Positions 1 to 6,709 of a DNA stretch of 10,526 bases are shown one piece after another. Position numbers and translations under genes: made by a program. The notes under the pieces are model-generated. The model saw only the letters and a program-made list of their open reading frames with translations. It was not told where the DNA came from and ran no database searches. Positions within the stretch are counted from its first letter, which is position 1, and the number at the start of each line of letters is the position of its first letter. Origin of the DNA: Actinomycetes bacterium (GTDB taxonomy: Bacteria; Actinomycetota; Acidimicrobiia; Acidimicrobiales; Palsa-688); contig JAKAQB010000094.1 of NCBI GenBank assembly GCA_021811865.1, forward strand, positions 1 to 10,526. The letters are read 5' to 3'.

Positions 1-441
1 CCGGTCGGTGTCGTCGATCGCGACGAGGAGCGCCGAGATGACGGTGGTGACCTCGATCGCCACCCACAACAGCGCCAGGCCGTTCACGAGCGGCGCCACG
101 GCCATGGACCAGGCGAAGAGGTTCAGCCCGGCGAAGAAACGCCGACAATAGCGAGCAGCCGTGTCGGCGTCGCCGGCGGGGCGAACGTAGCCCACCGCGA
201 ACACCGCCGTGGCGCCGTAGAGGAAGGCCACCGCCACCAGGAACACGACCGACAGCGCGTCGGCCCGCAGCCACCCGCCGGCCGCCGTCGTCGTGGCCGC
301 TGGCACGAGCACCACCGCCAGGGCGAAGGTGAGCGCGCCGCTCGCCACGGTGAGGCCCCGACCCACCGCGACCGGCGCCCACCAGCAGGCGACGCTCACG
401 GCGAGCGGGGCGATGAGGATGACGAGCAGGTCCCAGCCCAT
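1..441 (-). CDS. hyfF: Hydrogenase-4 component F-like subunit (NuoL/NuoN-like), partial
   Basis: This is the N-terminal part (147 codons) of a membrane subunit of the proton-conducting antiporter family found in group 4 hydrogenases and complex I. The gene runs off the left edge. The start is ATG at 441, two bases after the stop of hyfE, with GAGGG a few bases upstream inside the end of hyfE. The translation is very hydrophobic and begins MGWDLLVILIAPLAV. It has about four membrane segments and the stretch LLWVAIEVTTVISALLVA near residues 122-140, which resembles the HyfF signature rather than NuoL. In the family this subunit couples electron transfer to ion movement. The position directly after hyfC and hyfE supports HyfF over a stand-alone antiporter. 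A NuoN-like or Mrp-like paralogue cannot be excluded because the conserved central helices with the key Lys and Glu lie outside the window. Confidence 0.78.
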   Translation of the reverse strand, partial: MGWDLLVILIAPLAVSVACWWAPVAVGRGLTVASGALTFALAVVLVPAATTTAAGGWLRADALSVVFLVAVAFLYGATAVFAVGYVRPAGDADTAARYCRRFFAGLNLFAWSMAVAPLVNGLALLWVAIEVTTVISALLVAIDDTDR

Positions 442-443
442 CG

Positions 444-1133
444 CTACCCTCGCAACCGGTCGAGCACGTCGGTCGACAGCGTCTGGGCTCGACCGTGGTG
501 GACGCGCATGAGCAGCCCGAAGACGACCACCGCAACGAGCAGGTCGAAGAGGAACGCCAGCTCCACGATGAACGGCAGCCCGGCGGCCAGGACCAAGCTG
601 GCCACCGACACCCCGTTCTCCAGCGAGAAGAAGCCCACGGCCTGGGAGAGCACGTCGGCCCGCAAGATGACGAGGAGGAAGGCCACCAGAACCACCGCGG
701 CGGCGATCCCGAGGGTCGAAGCGGGCAGCGAGTGGGAGCGGACCGGCAGGCTTCCTACCACGAAGAAGCCGAACGCCGCGACGATGATGGCGATGAGCAC
801 CATCGTCGCCACGCCGAGGCGGTGGCTCGTGGCGAGGCCCACCTGCGTGCCCCGGAGCAGGCGCAGGACGATGCCGGGGACGACGAGGACCTTCAGCACG
901 AACGACAAGCCGGCCAGCGCGTAGAGCTCGCCGACGTGCTGGGTGGCGGCCACGAAGACGGCGAGGCCGCTCACCGCCAGGGATTGGAAGGCATACAGGC
1001 GGATCTGGGAGCGCAAGAGCGGCGCTCTCAGCATGGCGAACTCGCTCAGCAGCACCACGACGGCGATGGCCTCGGCACCCCCGGAAAAAGCCGAGGGCAC
1101 CGGTGGCGGCAGCGCGGCGAAGACGATGGCCAC
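444..1133 (-). CDS. hyfE: Hydrogenase-4 component E-like membrane subunit
   Basis: This 229-residue integral membrane protein has about seven hydrophobic segments and is close in size to known HyfE proteins (a little over 200 residues). The most diagnostic part is near the C-terminus: QAVGFFSLENGVSVASLVLA, followed by LPFIVELAFLFDLLVAVVVFG, which matches the HyfE family, a NuoK-related fold. A second family-like stretch is IRLYAFQSLAVSGLAVFVA near residues 44-62. The role is structural and ion-conducting within the membrane arm of a group 4 hydrogenase-like complex; the catalytic partner is not in the window. The GTG start at 1133 follows the TAG of hyfC with no intervening base, so expression probably depends on translation of hyfC. 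A GGCGGCGG run just upstream is only a weak ribosome site. The gene ends two bases before hyfF. Confidence 0.9.
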   Translation of the reverse strand: MAIVFAALPPPVPSAFSGGAEAIAVVVLLSEFAMLRAPLLRSQIRLYAFQSLAVSGLAVFVAATQHVGELYALAGLSFVLKVLVVPGIVLRLLRGTQVGLATSHRLGVATMVLIAIIVAAFGFFVVGSLPVRSHSLPASTLGIAAAVVLVAFLLVILRADVLSQAVGFFSLENGVSVASLVLAAGLPFIVELAFLFDLLVAVVVFGLLMRVHHGRAQTLSTDVLDRLRG

Positions 1134-2099
1134 CTAGCCGCCGCCCAGGTAGAGGACGAGCACGGCCAGGACGGCGAGCAGGAAGGCCGCGGCCATGAAC
1201 TCGGTGAGCTTGAACAGGCGGAGCTTGGAGAAGCTGTTGTCGATGACGGTGAAGATCGCGCCCATCCCGAGGGACTTGCCGATGAGGACCGGGATGGCGA
1301 GCAGCACCGGGCCGAGCGCCCGCGTCCCCGCCAGGCCCCACGGGGCGGCGAAGACGTTCACCAAGAGGACGTAGAGGATCAGCTGCTTCATCGCCGAGCC
1401 CCACTTCAAGAGGGCGAAGAGCGGCCCAGAGTGCTCGAGGGTGCGCGCCTCGTCGATCATCCCGAACTCGAGCGTGCTGGCATGGGTCTCGACCGGGATC
1501 CGTCCCGTGTCGCTCAGCACGACGAGGAAGAAGGCGAGGGCGGCGAGCAGGTGGGCCGGCCGAACGGCCTGGCTGAACGACGCCCGGGCCGCCGCCGCCT
1601 CGAAGTAGGGCAGGTCGGTCGTCGTGACGAGGGCGACGGTGAAGGTGACAAAGAGGATGGAGGGCTCGATGAGCGCCCCGAAGGTCATCGCCCGGCTGCT
1701 GCCGAGTTGCGCGTACGGCCCGCCGGTCTCTGCAGCCGCCACGGCAACGGAGAACCCCGCCAGTCCGAGGATGAACCCACCGCCCAGGATGTCGCCGGAA
1801 TAGCCGAGAGGCAGCGGGAAGGTCGTCAGCACCGGGATGAGCAGGGGCACGACGAGGTAGCAGGTGAAGGCCAGCATGGGCCCAAGGACGAAGGCCCATC
1901 CGGCGTCCTCGGGGATGAGGGTCTCCTTGCGAAACAGCTTGGCGAGGTCGTAGTAGGGCTGGAGGATGCGCGGGCCGCGACGGCCCTGCAGGCGGGCCTC
2001 GAGGTGGGAGATCGCCCCGCTCACAAAGGGCGCGAAGACGAGGACCGTGAGAACTTGGAGGACCTGAATCCCTGCCGGCGCTAGGTCGACTGCGACCAC
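1134..2099 (-). CDS. hyfC: Hydrogenase-4 component C-like subunit (NuoH-like)
   Basis: This membrane subunit of about 321 residues belongs to the NuoH/HyfC/HycD family, which joins the membrane arm to the catalytic arm in complex I and group 4 hydrogenases. Diagnostic stretches in order are GRRGPRILQPYYDLAKLFRKE near the N-terminus, AAETGGPYAQLGSSRAMTFG, SDTGRIPVETHASTLEFGMI followed by DEARTLEHSG, and a C-terminal FSKLRLFKLTEF. The form GRIPVxxxxxxLEFxMIxEA with EHSG is typical of hydrogenase-type members rather than NuoH of NADH dehydrogenase. About eight hydrophobic segments are visible. I chose GTG at 2099 because GGAGG at 2109-2105 lies 5 bases upstream. A longer form from GTG at 2111 would have no ribosome site. 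It is the first gene of the hyfCEF run; the usual hyfB neighbour is absent upstream, where a divergent gene starts instead. Confidence 0.9.
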   Translation of the reverse strand: MVAVDLAPAGIQVLQVLTVLVFAPFVSGAISHLEARLQGRRGPRILQPYYDLAKLFRKETLIPEDAGWAFVLGPMLAFTCYLVVPLLIPVLTTFPLPLGYSGDILGGGFILGLAGFSVAVAAAETGGPYAQLGSSRAMTFGALIEPSILFVTFTVALVTTTDLPYFEAAAARASFSQAVRPAHLLAALAFFLVVLSDTGRIPVETHASTLEFGMIDEARTLEHSGPLFALLKWGSAMKQLILYVLLVNVFAAPWGLAGTRALGPVLLAIPVLIGKSLGMGAIFTVIDNSFSKLRLFKLTEFMAAAFLLAVLAVLVLYLGGG

Positions 2100-2104
2100 C
2101 CAAA

Positions 2105-2109
2105 CCTCC
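2105..2109 (-). promoter_or_regulatory. Ribosome binding site of hyfC
   Basis: The minus strand reads GGAGG here, then five bases, then GTG at 2099. This decides the hyfC start in favour of 2099, because the longer reading from GTG at 2111 would place the site inside the coding region. Confidence 0.6.
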
Positions 2110-2241
2110 ACGACACGACGATCCGTGCGTAGAGGCCATCAGCGCATGGGCGGTTCGAGCGCCCGAGCCAGGCCGCTCACCGGAGCCTCATCCGGTCGTA
2201 CCACGATAGCCCCTGGTGGAGCCGACGGCGGTTTCTCCGGC

Positions 2242-2263
2242 GCCCGGACTCGGACGTCCGGGC
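2242..2263. repeat. Inverted repeat / stem-loop in the divergent promoter region
   Basis: Arms GCCCGGAC (2242-2249) and GTCCGGGC (2256-2263) are perfect reverse complements around a 6-base loop TCGGAC. A nested 10-base palindrome CGGACGTCCG occupies 2251-2260. It ends four bases before the TAGGAT at 2267, so it overlaps the spacer and -35 zone of the candidate promoter for the MutS-like genes. That position would suit an operator. It lacks a following T run, so an intrinsic terminator is unlikely. Confidence 0.5.
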
Positions 2264-2266
2264 CGG

Positions 2267-2272
2267 TAGGAT
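2267..2272 (+). promoter_or_regulatory. Candidate -10 element for the MutS-like gene pair
   Basis: TAGGAT fits the TAnnnT -10 pattern common in high-GC bacteria and lies 44-77 bases before the two possible starts of the first MutS-like gene. No clear -35 box is visible, and short motifs like this occur by chance. Confidence 0.25.
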
Positions 2273-2315
2273 CCGTCCAGGCGATGAGGCCCGCCTGAAC
2301 CGCCGTCTTGGGCTG

Positions 2316-3989
2316 ATGGCTTCTACCGATCCCCAGCGGTGGAGGCCGATGACCGAGACCCGTCGCCCATTCCAGTCAGGCCGCGGAGGCGGCGCCGAGG
2401 TGGTCCAGGTACCCCCCGATGAAGTCCGCGAGCGAGCGCGCCCCGCCGGGCTGCGTCCGACCGAACGGTCCCCGAGCATCCTGTTCGACGGTGCGGTCCC
2501 CTCGGCGGGTCCGACCCCCGAGCCCACCTGGTTCAAGGATCTCAACCTGGATCAGTTCGTCTCGGCCGTCACCAAGGGCCGCGAGGCTTACGACCTCGAC
2601 CGCCACCTCCATGTGCTGGCCCCCGACGTGCGTACCGTTCGCCATCGCCAGGCCGTCCTCGCTGACCTCGAAGAAGAGGGGCTCTCGGTGGCGGTGCGAG
2701 CCTTCAGCGAGCAGATGCGCCGGGTCCGCGCCCTGCTCCGGAGCGCCGAGAAGGTTCGCCACCGCTACTTCGAGGAAGGCTGGCTGCTCGACGCCGCTGA
2801 GCTGTACTGCACGAGCGTCGTCGCTCTCGCCGACGACCTCGGTCGGCCGACGATCCGGTCGGCAGGTCTGCGCGGGGTCCACGACTACTTGACGGCCTAC
2901 CGCCGTTCGGCATTCTTCGCCGGCCTTCGTGAGGGATCCGAGGACCTGCGGCGTCGACTGAGCGAGGTCTCCTACTCCATCACCGTGCGGGGCAGCCGTG
3001 TCAGGGTCGCGCGGTACGAGGACGAGTCGGACTACAGCGCCGAGGTCCTGGCGACCTTCGCCAAGTTCAGCCAGGGGTCGGCAAAGGACTACAGGGTGAG
3101 GCTCCCCGAGCGCGACGTGAACCATGTGCTTGGCCGGGTCCTCGACCTGGTCGCCCGGATGCACCCCGCGGTGTTCAGCGACCTCGACCGGTTCTGCGCC
3201 CGCTACGTTCCGTTCCTCGACCCCGTCGTCGAGCGCTTCGAGAACGAGGTCCAGTTCTACCTCGCCTACCTCGACTACATCGCCCCCCTGCGCTCCGCAG
3301 GGCTTCCCTTCTCCTTTCCCGAGGTGAGCGAGCTGCCCGACCACGTAGCCGCCGACGACGCCTTCGACCTCGTCCTTGGAGCCCAGAAGGTGGCAAGCGG
3401 AGAGGGCGTCGTTGTGAACGGGTTCGGGCTCCGCCGACCCGAGCGGCTCCTCGTCGTTACCGGCCCCAACCAGGGCGGCAAGACCACCTTCGCCCGACTC
3501 TTTGGCCAGCTCCACTACCTGGCGGGCATCGGGCTGTCGGTCCCCGCGAGGCGGGCCATGCTCGCGCTGCCCGACCGGATCTTCACCCACTTCGAACGGG
3601 CTGAGGACCTGGCCACGCTGCGAGGCAAGCTCGAGGACGAGGTCGAACGAGTCCACGACATCATGGCGCAGGCGACCTCTCGGAGCGTCGTCGTGATGAA
3701 CGAGACGTTCGCGTCCACCACCCTTGAAGACGCTCTGTTCCTCGGGCAACGGATCATCGACCTGCTGACCGAGCGCGGCCTGCTCGGTGTGTATGTCACG
3801 TTCGTGGACGAGCTCGCCTCGCGAAACCAAGCCACCGTCAGCATGGTCGCCTCGGTCGACCCTGCCGAGCCGACGAGGCGCACGTTCGAGATCGTCCGCC
3901 GGCAGGCCGACGGCCTCGCCTACGCCGGCGCCATCGCCGCCAAGTACGGGCTCACCTACGAGGCGGTCAGAGAGAGGGTGGTCTCGTGA
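2316..3989 (+). CDS. MutS-like ATPase, short form without mismatch-recognition domain (first of pair)
   Basis: This 557-residue protein is much shorter than MutS (about 850). It keeps only the core/lever helices and the C-terminal ATPase. The core begins with LNLDQFVSAVTKGREAYDL. The ATPase has Walker A TGPNQGGKTT at 382-391 (Lys389) and a Walker B-like VVVMNETFASTT with Asn462-Glu463 in place of the usual Asp-Glu. At the switch-histidine position it reads VTFVDELAS, so Phe496 replaces His. No N-terminal mismatch-binding domain, Phe-x-Glu motif or Smr nuclease domain is present. The likely role is a DNA-structure or recombination ATPase, but the substrate is unknown. ATG at 2349 (Met12), preceded by GGTGGAGG, is at least as likely a start as 2316. 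The stop overlaps the GTG of the next MutS-like gene by 4 bases, which suggests paired subunits made in similar amounts. The MutS subfamily number cannot be assigned from sequence reading alone. Confidence 0.92.
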   Translation: MASTDPQRWRPMTETRRPFQSGRGGGAEVVQVPPDEVRERARPAGLRPTERSPSILFDGAVPSAGPTPEPTWFKDLNLDQFVSAVTKGREAYDLDRHLHVLAPDVRTVRHRQAVLADLEEEGLSVAVRAFSEQMRRVRALLRSAEKVRHRYFEEGWLLDAAELYCTSVVALADDLGRPTIRSAGLRGVHDYLTAYRRSAFFAGLREGSEDLRRRLSEVSYSITVRGSRVRVARYEDESDYSAEVLATFAKFSQGSAKDYRVRLPERDVNHVLGRVLDLVARMHPAVFSDLDRFCARYVPFLDPVVERFENEVQFYLAYLDYIAPLRSAGLPFSFPEVSELPDHVAADDAFDLVLGAQKVASGEGVVVNGFGLRRPERLLVVTGPNQGGKTTFARLFGQLHYLAGIGLSVPARRAMLALPDRIFTHFERAEDLATLRGKLEDEVERVHDIMAQATSRSVVVMNETFASTTLEDALFLGQRIIDLLTERGLLGVYVTFVDELASRNQATVSMVASVDPAEPTRRTFEIVRRQADGLAYAGAIAAKYGLTYEAVRERVVS

Positions 3990-6079
3990 GGGCGCTCTTG
4001 ATGCACCAGGACCGCGACCTGGACCTGGCGACCGAGCTGCCCGACCACGCCGACGACATCGTCTTCGACCTCGAGCTCGGGGCCGTGCTCGAAGCGATGG
4101 CGGCCGGCGACCGGCTGGTGTTCGGGGTTGCCAGGCGAGCCCTCCTGCTCGGCCTCGAGGACCCTGAGGCCATCGGATATCGCCAACGGGTCCTCGCCGA
4201 CTGCCTGGAGCGGCCCGACGTCGTGCGGGGCATCTACCGGATGGCGGTCGACGCGGTGCAGGCCGAGCGAAAGGTCTGGGGATCCCTCTCCTCGTCGCCG
4301 GACTCGATCCTCCATCGTTCGACCCAGGTGATGGAGATCTTCGTAGGCGTCCTCCGGCAGCTGCGGAAGGTGGCTGACGAGAGCGGGGCGCGGTTTACCT
4401 CGCCCGGCTTCACGCGCTTCTTCGCGATGCTCGAAGACGAGCTCGACGATGCCTACTTCGAGACGGTCGAATCCCACCTTGGGGAGCTCAAGTTCAAGAA
4501 GGGAGTGCTCGTCAGCGCTCGAATCGGGAAGGGGAACACCGGGACCGGCTACGTGCTCCGGCGCCCCAAGCAGCGCCGGCTCGTTGCGCGGATCCCCGGC
4601 CGTGGGCGGTCGAGCCACAGCTTCGAGGTCGCCCCTCGTGACGAGGCCGGCATGCAGGCGCTCGGCGAACTTCGGGCGAGAGGCATCAACCTCGTCGCCA
4701 ACGCGCTCGCGCAGTCCGTCGACCACGTCCGGGACTTCTTCACGCTGCTCGCCCACGAGCTCGCCTTCTACGTCGGCTGCCTCAACCTCTACGAACGAAT
4801 CGCCGGGAAGGGAGAGCCTGTGTGCATGCCCGCCCCAGGGGTCCCCGGGAGCGGGACGCTGCACGCGACCGGGCTCTACGACGCAGCGCTCAGCCTGCAC
4901 CTCACCGGTCGAGCCGTCGGGAACGAGCTCCGGGCGGACGGCAAGCGACTCGTGGTGATCACCGGGGCCAACCAGGGCGGCAAGTCGACGCTCATGCGAG
5001 CAATCGGACAGGCGCAGCTCATGATGCAGTCCGGAATGTTCGTTGCCGCCGAGACCTTCGGGGCCGAGGTCGTCCGAGGGGTCTTCACGCACTACAAGCG
5101 GGAGGAAGACCCGGGCATGGAGCACGGCAAGCTGGAGGAGGAGCTCAGCCGGATGCGAAGGGTCGTCGAGGAGATCACGCCCGGCTGCCTCCTCTTGTGC
5201 AACGAATCGTTCGCCTCCACGAACGAGCGCGAGGGATCGGAGATCGGCCGGCAAGTCCTTCGCGCGATGTCCGACGCGGGAGTGAAGGTGGTGCTCGTAA
5301 CCCACCTATACGACCTCGCCCACGGCTTCTACGCCAGTGGATCGAGGACGAGCGCGTTCCTGAGGGCCGAGCGGCTCGACGACGGTCACCGGACGTACAA
5401 GCTCTACGAGGGCGAGCCGCTTTCGACCAGCTTTGGCGCCGACACCTATCGCGCCGTCTTTGGCCGCGACCGTCGTGCTGTTGTCGGAGACCGTGCGGCA
5501 GTACCCGGCACTGACTCACGAACGTCGCGTAGCCGTGGTTCGGCTCACCTTGGCGATGAGCGGCAGCGCCGCAACCTCGGTCGCGACGCAAAAGATCACG
5601 ACAGCGCTCAGCGACACGTTGAACAGGGCGCCGATCACGATGCTCCCGACGAACCAGGCGATCCCGTAGACCCCGGTGAACAGGCCGAAGGCCGAGGCCC
5701 GGCGATCCACGGAGACCATGGGCGCCACGGCGGCCGGGATGATCGACTCATGGACGCCCATGCCGAGTCCCCACAGCGACACACCGACAAGTCCCGCCCA
5801 GAACCCGCCCAGGAACACGAGCGGCGCGAAGACGGCCGCCACCAGCGTCAGGGGTACGAGGATGGCGATCCCGGTTCGATCGAAGAGGCGACCGAAGATC
5901 AGCGAGCCGGCGCCGCTCACGGCCATGGCCACGGCGTAGAAGACCGGCACGAGGTCGGTGGCCACGAGCCGCGAACGCTCGAAGTGGTAAGCGATGAGCG
6001 GGAAGTCGGCGAAGCCGGCGGCGACGAGCGCAGCACCTGCGAGGTAGAGCCAGAAGACTGGCGGCAGGCCTTCTGGTGA
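3986..6079 (+). CDS. MutS-like ATPase (second of pair), with aberrant 3' extension
   Basis: The gene starts with GTG overlapping the previous stop by 4 bases, with AGAGGG 7 bases upstream. Residues 1 to about 493 look like a complete short MutS-like ATPase: an N-terminal domain with DPEAIGYRQRVLADCLERP, then ELRARGINLVANALAQS, Walker A TGANQGGKST at 326-335 (Lys333), LLLCNESFAST with Asn406-Glu407, and an intact switch histidine in VLVTHLYDLAHGFY (His440). The family-like part closes with KLYEGEPLSTSFGADTYRAV followed by FG near 5464, where a stop would be expected. None is present in frame: the reading continues to 6079, and beyond 5516 it is exactly antisense to the MFS gene. That tail is polar, low in complexity and shows no domain. 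I believe the real gene ends near 5464-5514. A one-base shift would reach TGA at 5512-5514. No mismatch-recognition or nuclease domain is seen. Confidence 0.88.
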   Translation: MRALLMHQDRDLDLATELPDHADDIVFDLELGAVLEAMAAGDRLVFGVARRALLLGLEDPEAIGYRQRVLADCLERPDVVRGIYRMAVDAVQAERKVWGSLSSSPDSILHRSTQVMEIFVGVLRQLRKVADESGARFTSPGFTRFFAMLEDELDDAYFETVESHLGELKFKKGVLVSARIGKGNTGTGYVLRRPKQRRLVARIPGRGRSSHSFEVAPRDEAGMQALGELRARGINLVANALAQSVDHVRDFFTLLAHELAFYVGCLNLYERIAGKGEPVCMPAPGVPGSGTLHATGLYDAALSLHLTGRAVGNELRADGKRLVVITGANQGGKSTLMRAIGQAQLMMQSGMFVAAETFGAEVVRGVFTHYKREEDPGMEHGKLEEELSRMRRVVEEITPGCLLLCNESFASTNEREGSEIGRQVLRAMSDAGVKVVLVTHLYDLAHGFYASGSRTSAFLRAERLDDGHRTYKLYEGEPLSTSFGADTYRAVFGRDRRAVVGDRAAVPGTDSRTSRSRGSAHLGDERQRRNLGRDAKDHDSAQRHVEQGADHDAPDEPGDPVDPGEQAEGRGPAIHGDHGRHGGRDDRLMDAHAESPQRHTDKSRPEPAQEHERREDGRHQRQGYEDGDPGSIEEATEDQRAGAAHGHGHGVEDRHEVGGHEPRTLEVVSDEREVGEAGGDERSTCEVEPEDWRQAFW

Positions 6080-6709
6080 GACAGGCGCCGACGCCGCTTC
6101 GAGGTCCCGCGGGCGGGGGTAGAGGGTGCGGGCGACGCAGACGAGACAAAGGGTGATGCCGCCAGGCACGGCCAAGGCGGCGAAGGCAATGGTGTAGTCG
6201 CCGTGCGTGAGCGCCAGGACAAGGGCGACGGCGAGGGGCCCGAACATGGCACCGAACTGGTCGAGCGCCTCGTGGACCCCGAATCCCCAGCCGAACCCCA
6301 TTTCCCTGGCTGCATGGGAGAGCATGGCGTCTCGCGGAGGGTTGCGCGTCGCCTTGCCGATTCGCTCGAGGACAATCAACAGGGCGGCCACCGGCCAGCT
6401 CCCGGCGAGCGCCAGTAGGGGAACAACGGTCATCTGGAGCGCGTATCCGCCGATGGTGATGGGCCAGTGGCGCTCCGTACGATCTGCGGCCCGCCCGGAC
6501 ACCAGCCGTAGCCCGTAGCCGAGGAACTCCCCTAAGCCGGTCACCACGCTGATGACGAGCGCCCCGGCGCCGAGCGTCGCGAGGTATGGCCCGATGACGC
6601 TCCGTGACCCCTCGTAGGTGAAGTCGGCGAAGAAGCTCATCACGCCGACGAGCAAGACGAACCGAAGCGCGGGTGACATCCGGGAGAGAGCCCGGCGAGG
6701 TGACCTCAC
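5516..6709 (-). CDS. MFS transporter, substrate unknown
   Basis: This 397-residue major facilitator superfamily protein has about twelve hydrophobic segments. After a short basic N-terminus it reads FVLLVGVMSFFADFTYEGSR. The loop between helices 2 and 3 is GLRLVSGRAADRTERHW, an MFS-A-like motif. The stretch ERIGKATRNPPRDAMLSHAA follows helix 4, and a second loop copy is FGRLFDRTG. Substrate and direction of transport cannot be read from sequence. I chose GTG at 6709 because GGAGAAGG lies 7 bases upstream and the codon overlaps the phosphatase stop as GTGA. The internal ATG at 6679 has no ribosome site. It is the last gene of the dynamin/phosphatase/MFS operon and meets the second MutS-like gene tail to tail. 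Confidence 0.9.
   Translation of the reverse strand: MRSPRRALSRMSPALRFVLLVGVMSFFADFTYEGSRSVIGPYLATLGAGALVISVVTGLGEFLGYGLRLVSGRAADRTERHWPITIGGYALQMTVVPLLALAGSWPVAALLIVLERIGKATRNPPRDAMLSHAAREMGFGWGFGVHEALDQFGAMFGPLAVALVLALTHGDYTIAFAALAVPGGITLCLVCVARTLYPRPRDLEAASAPVSPEGLPPVFWLYLAGAALVAAGFADFPLIAYHFERSRLVATDLVPVFYAVAMAVSGAGSLIFGRLFDRTGIAILVPLTLVAAVFAPLVFLGGFWAGLVGVSLWGLGMGVHESIIPAAVAPMVSVDRRASAFGLFTGVYGIAWFVGSIVIGALFNVSLSAVVIFCVATEVAALPLIAKVSRTTATRRS

Larger units (their letters stand above)
2112..2315. other. Divergent intergenic region between hyfC and the MutS-like genes
   Basis: No convincing gene lies between hyfC (leftward) and the first MutS-like gene (rightward). The interval holds a stem-loop at 2242-2263 and a plus-strand TAGGAT at 2267-2272, a possible -10 element for the MutS-like pair. 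A minus-strand TATCGT at 2208-2203 is a weaker -10 candidate for the hyf genes. No good -35 boxes are visible, so the promoters are tentative. Confidence 0.4.

Noticed and set aside
495..2084. Long plus-strand open frame (529 codons) opposite hyfE and hyfC
   Set aside because: It is the antisense shadow of two clear membrane protein genes. Its translation is a polar, repetitive Glu/Asp/Arg/His-rich sequence with no domain, as expected opposite hydrophobic GC-rich genes.
2376..3830. Long minus-strand open frame opposite the first MutS-like gene
   Set aside because: The plus strand has clear Walker motifs and family-like sequence throughout; the opposite frame shows no domain and stays open because of GC-rich codon use.
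3956..5305. Long minus-strand open frame opposite the second MutS-like gene
   Set aside because: It is antisense to a well-supported ATPase gene and has no recognisable motifs.
2316..5515. Calling the pair mutS1, mutS2 or a canonical mismatch repair system
   Set aside because: There is no mismatch-recognition domain, no Smr nuclease domain and no mutL nearby, and the Walker B is Asn-Glu. A canonical repair name would mislead.
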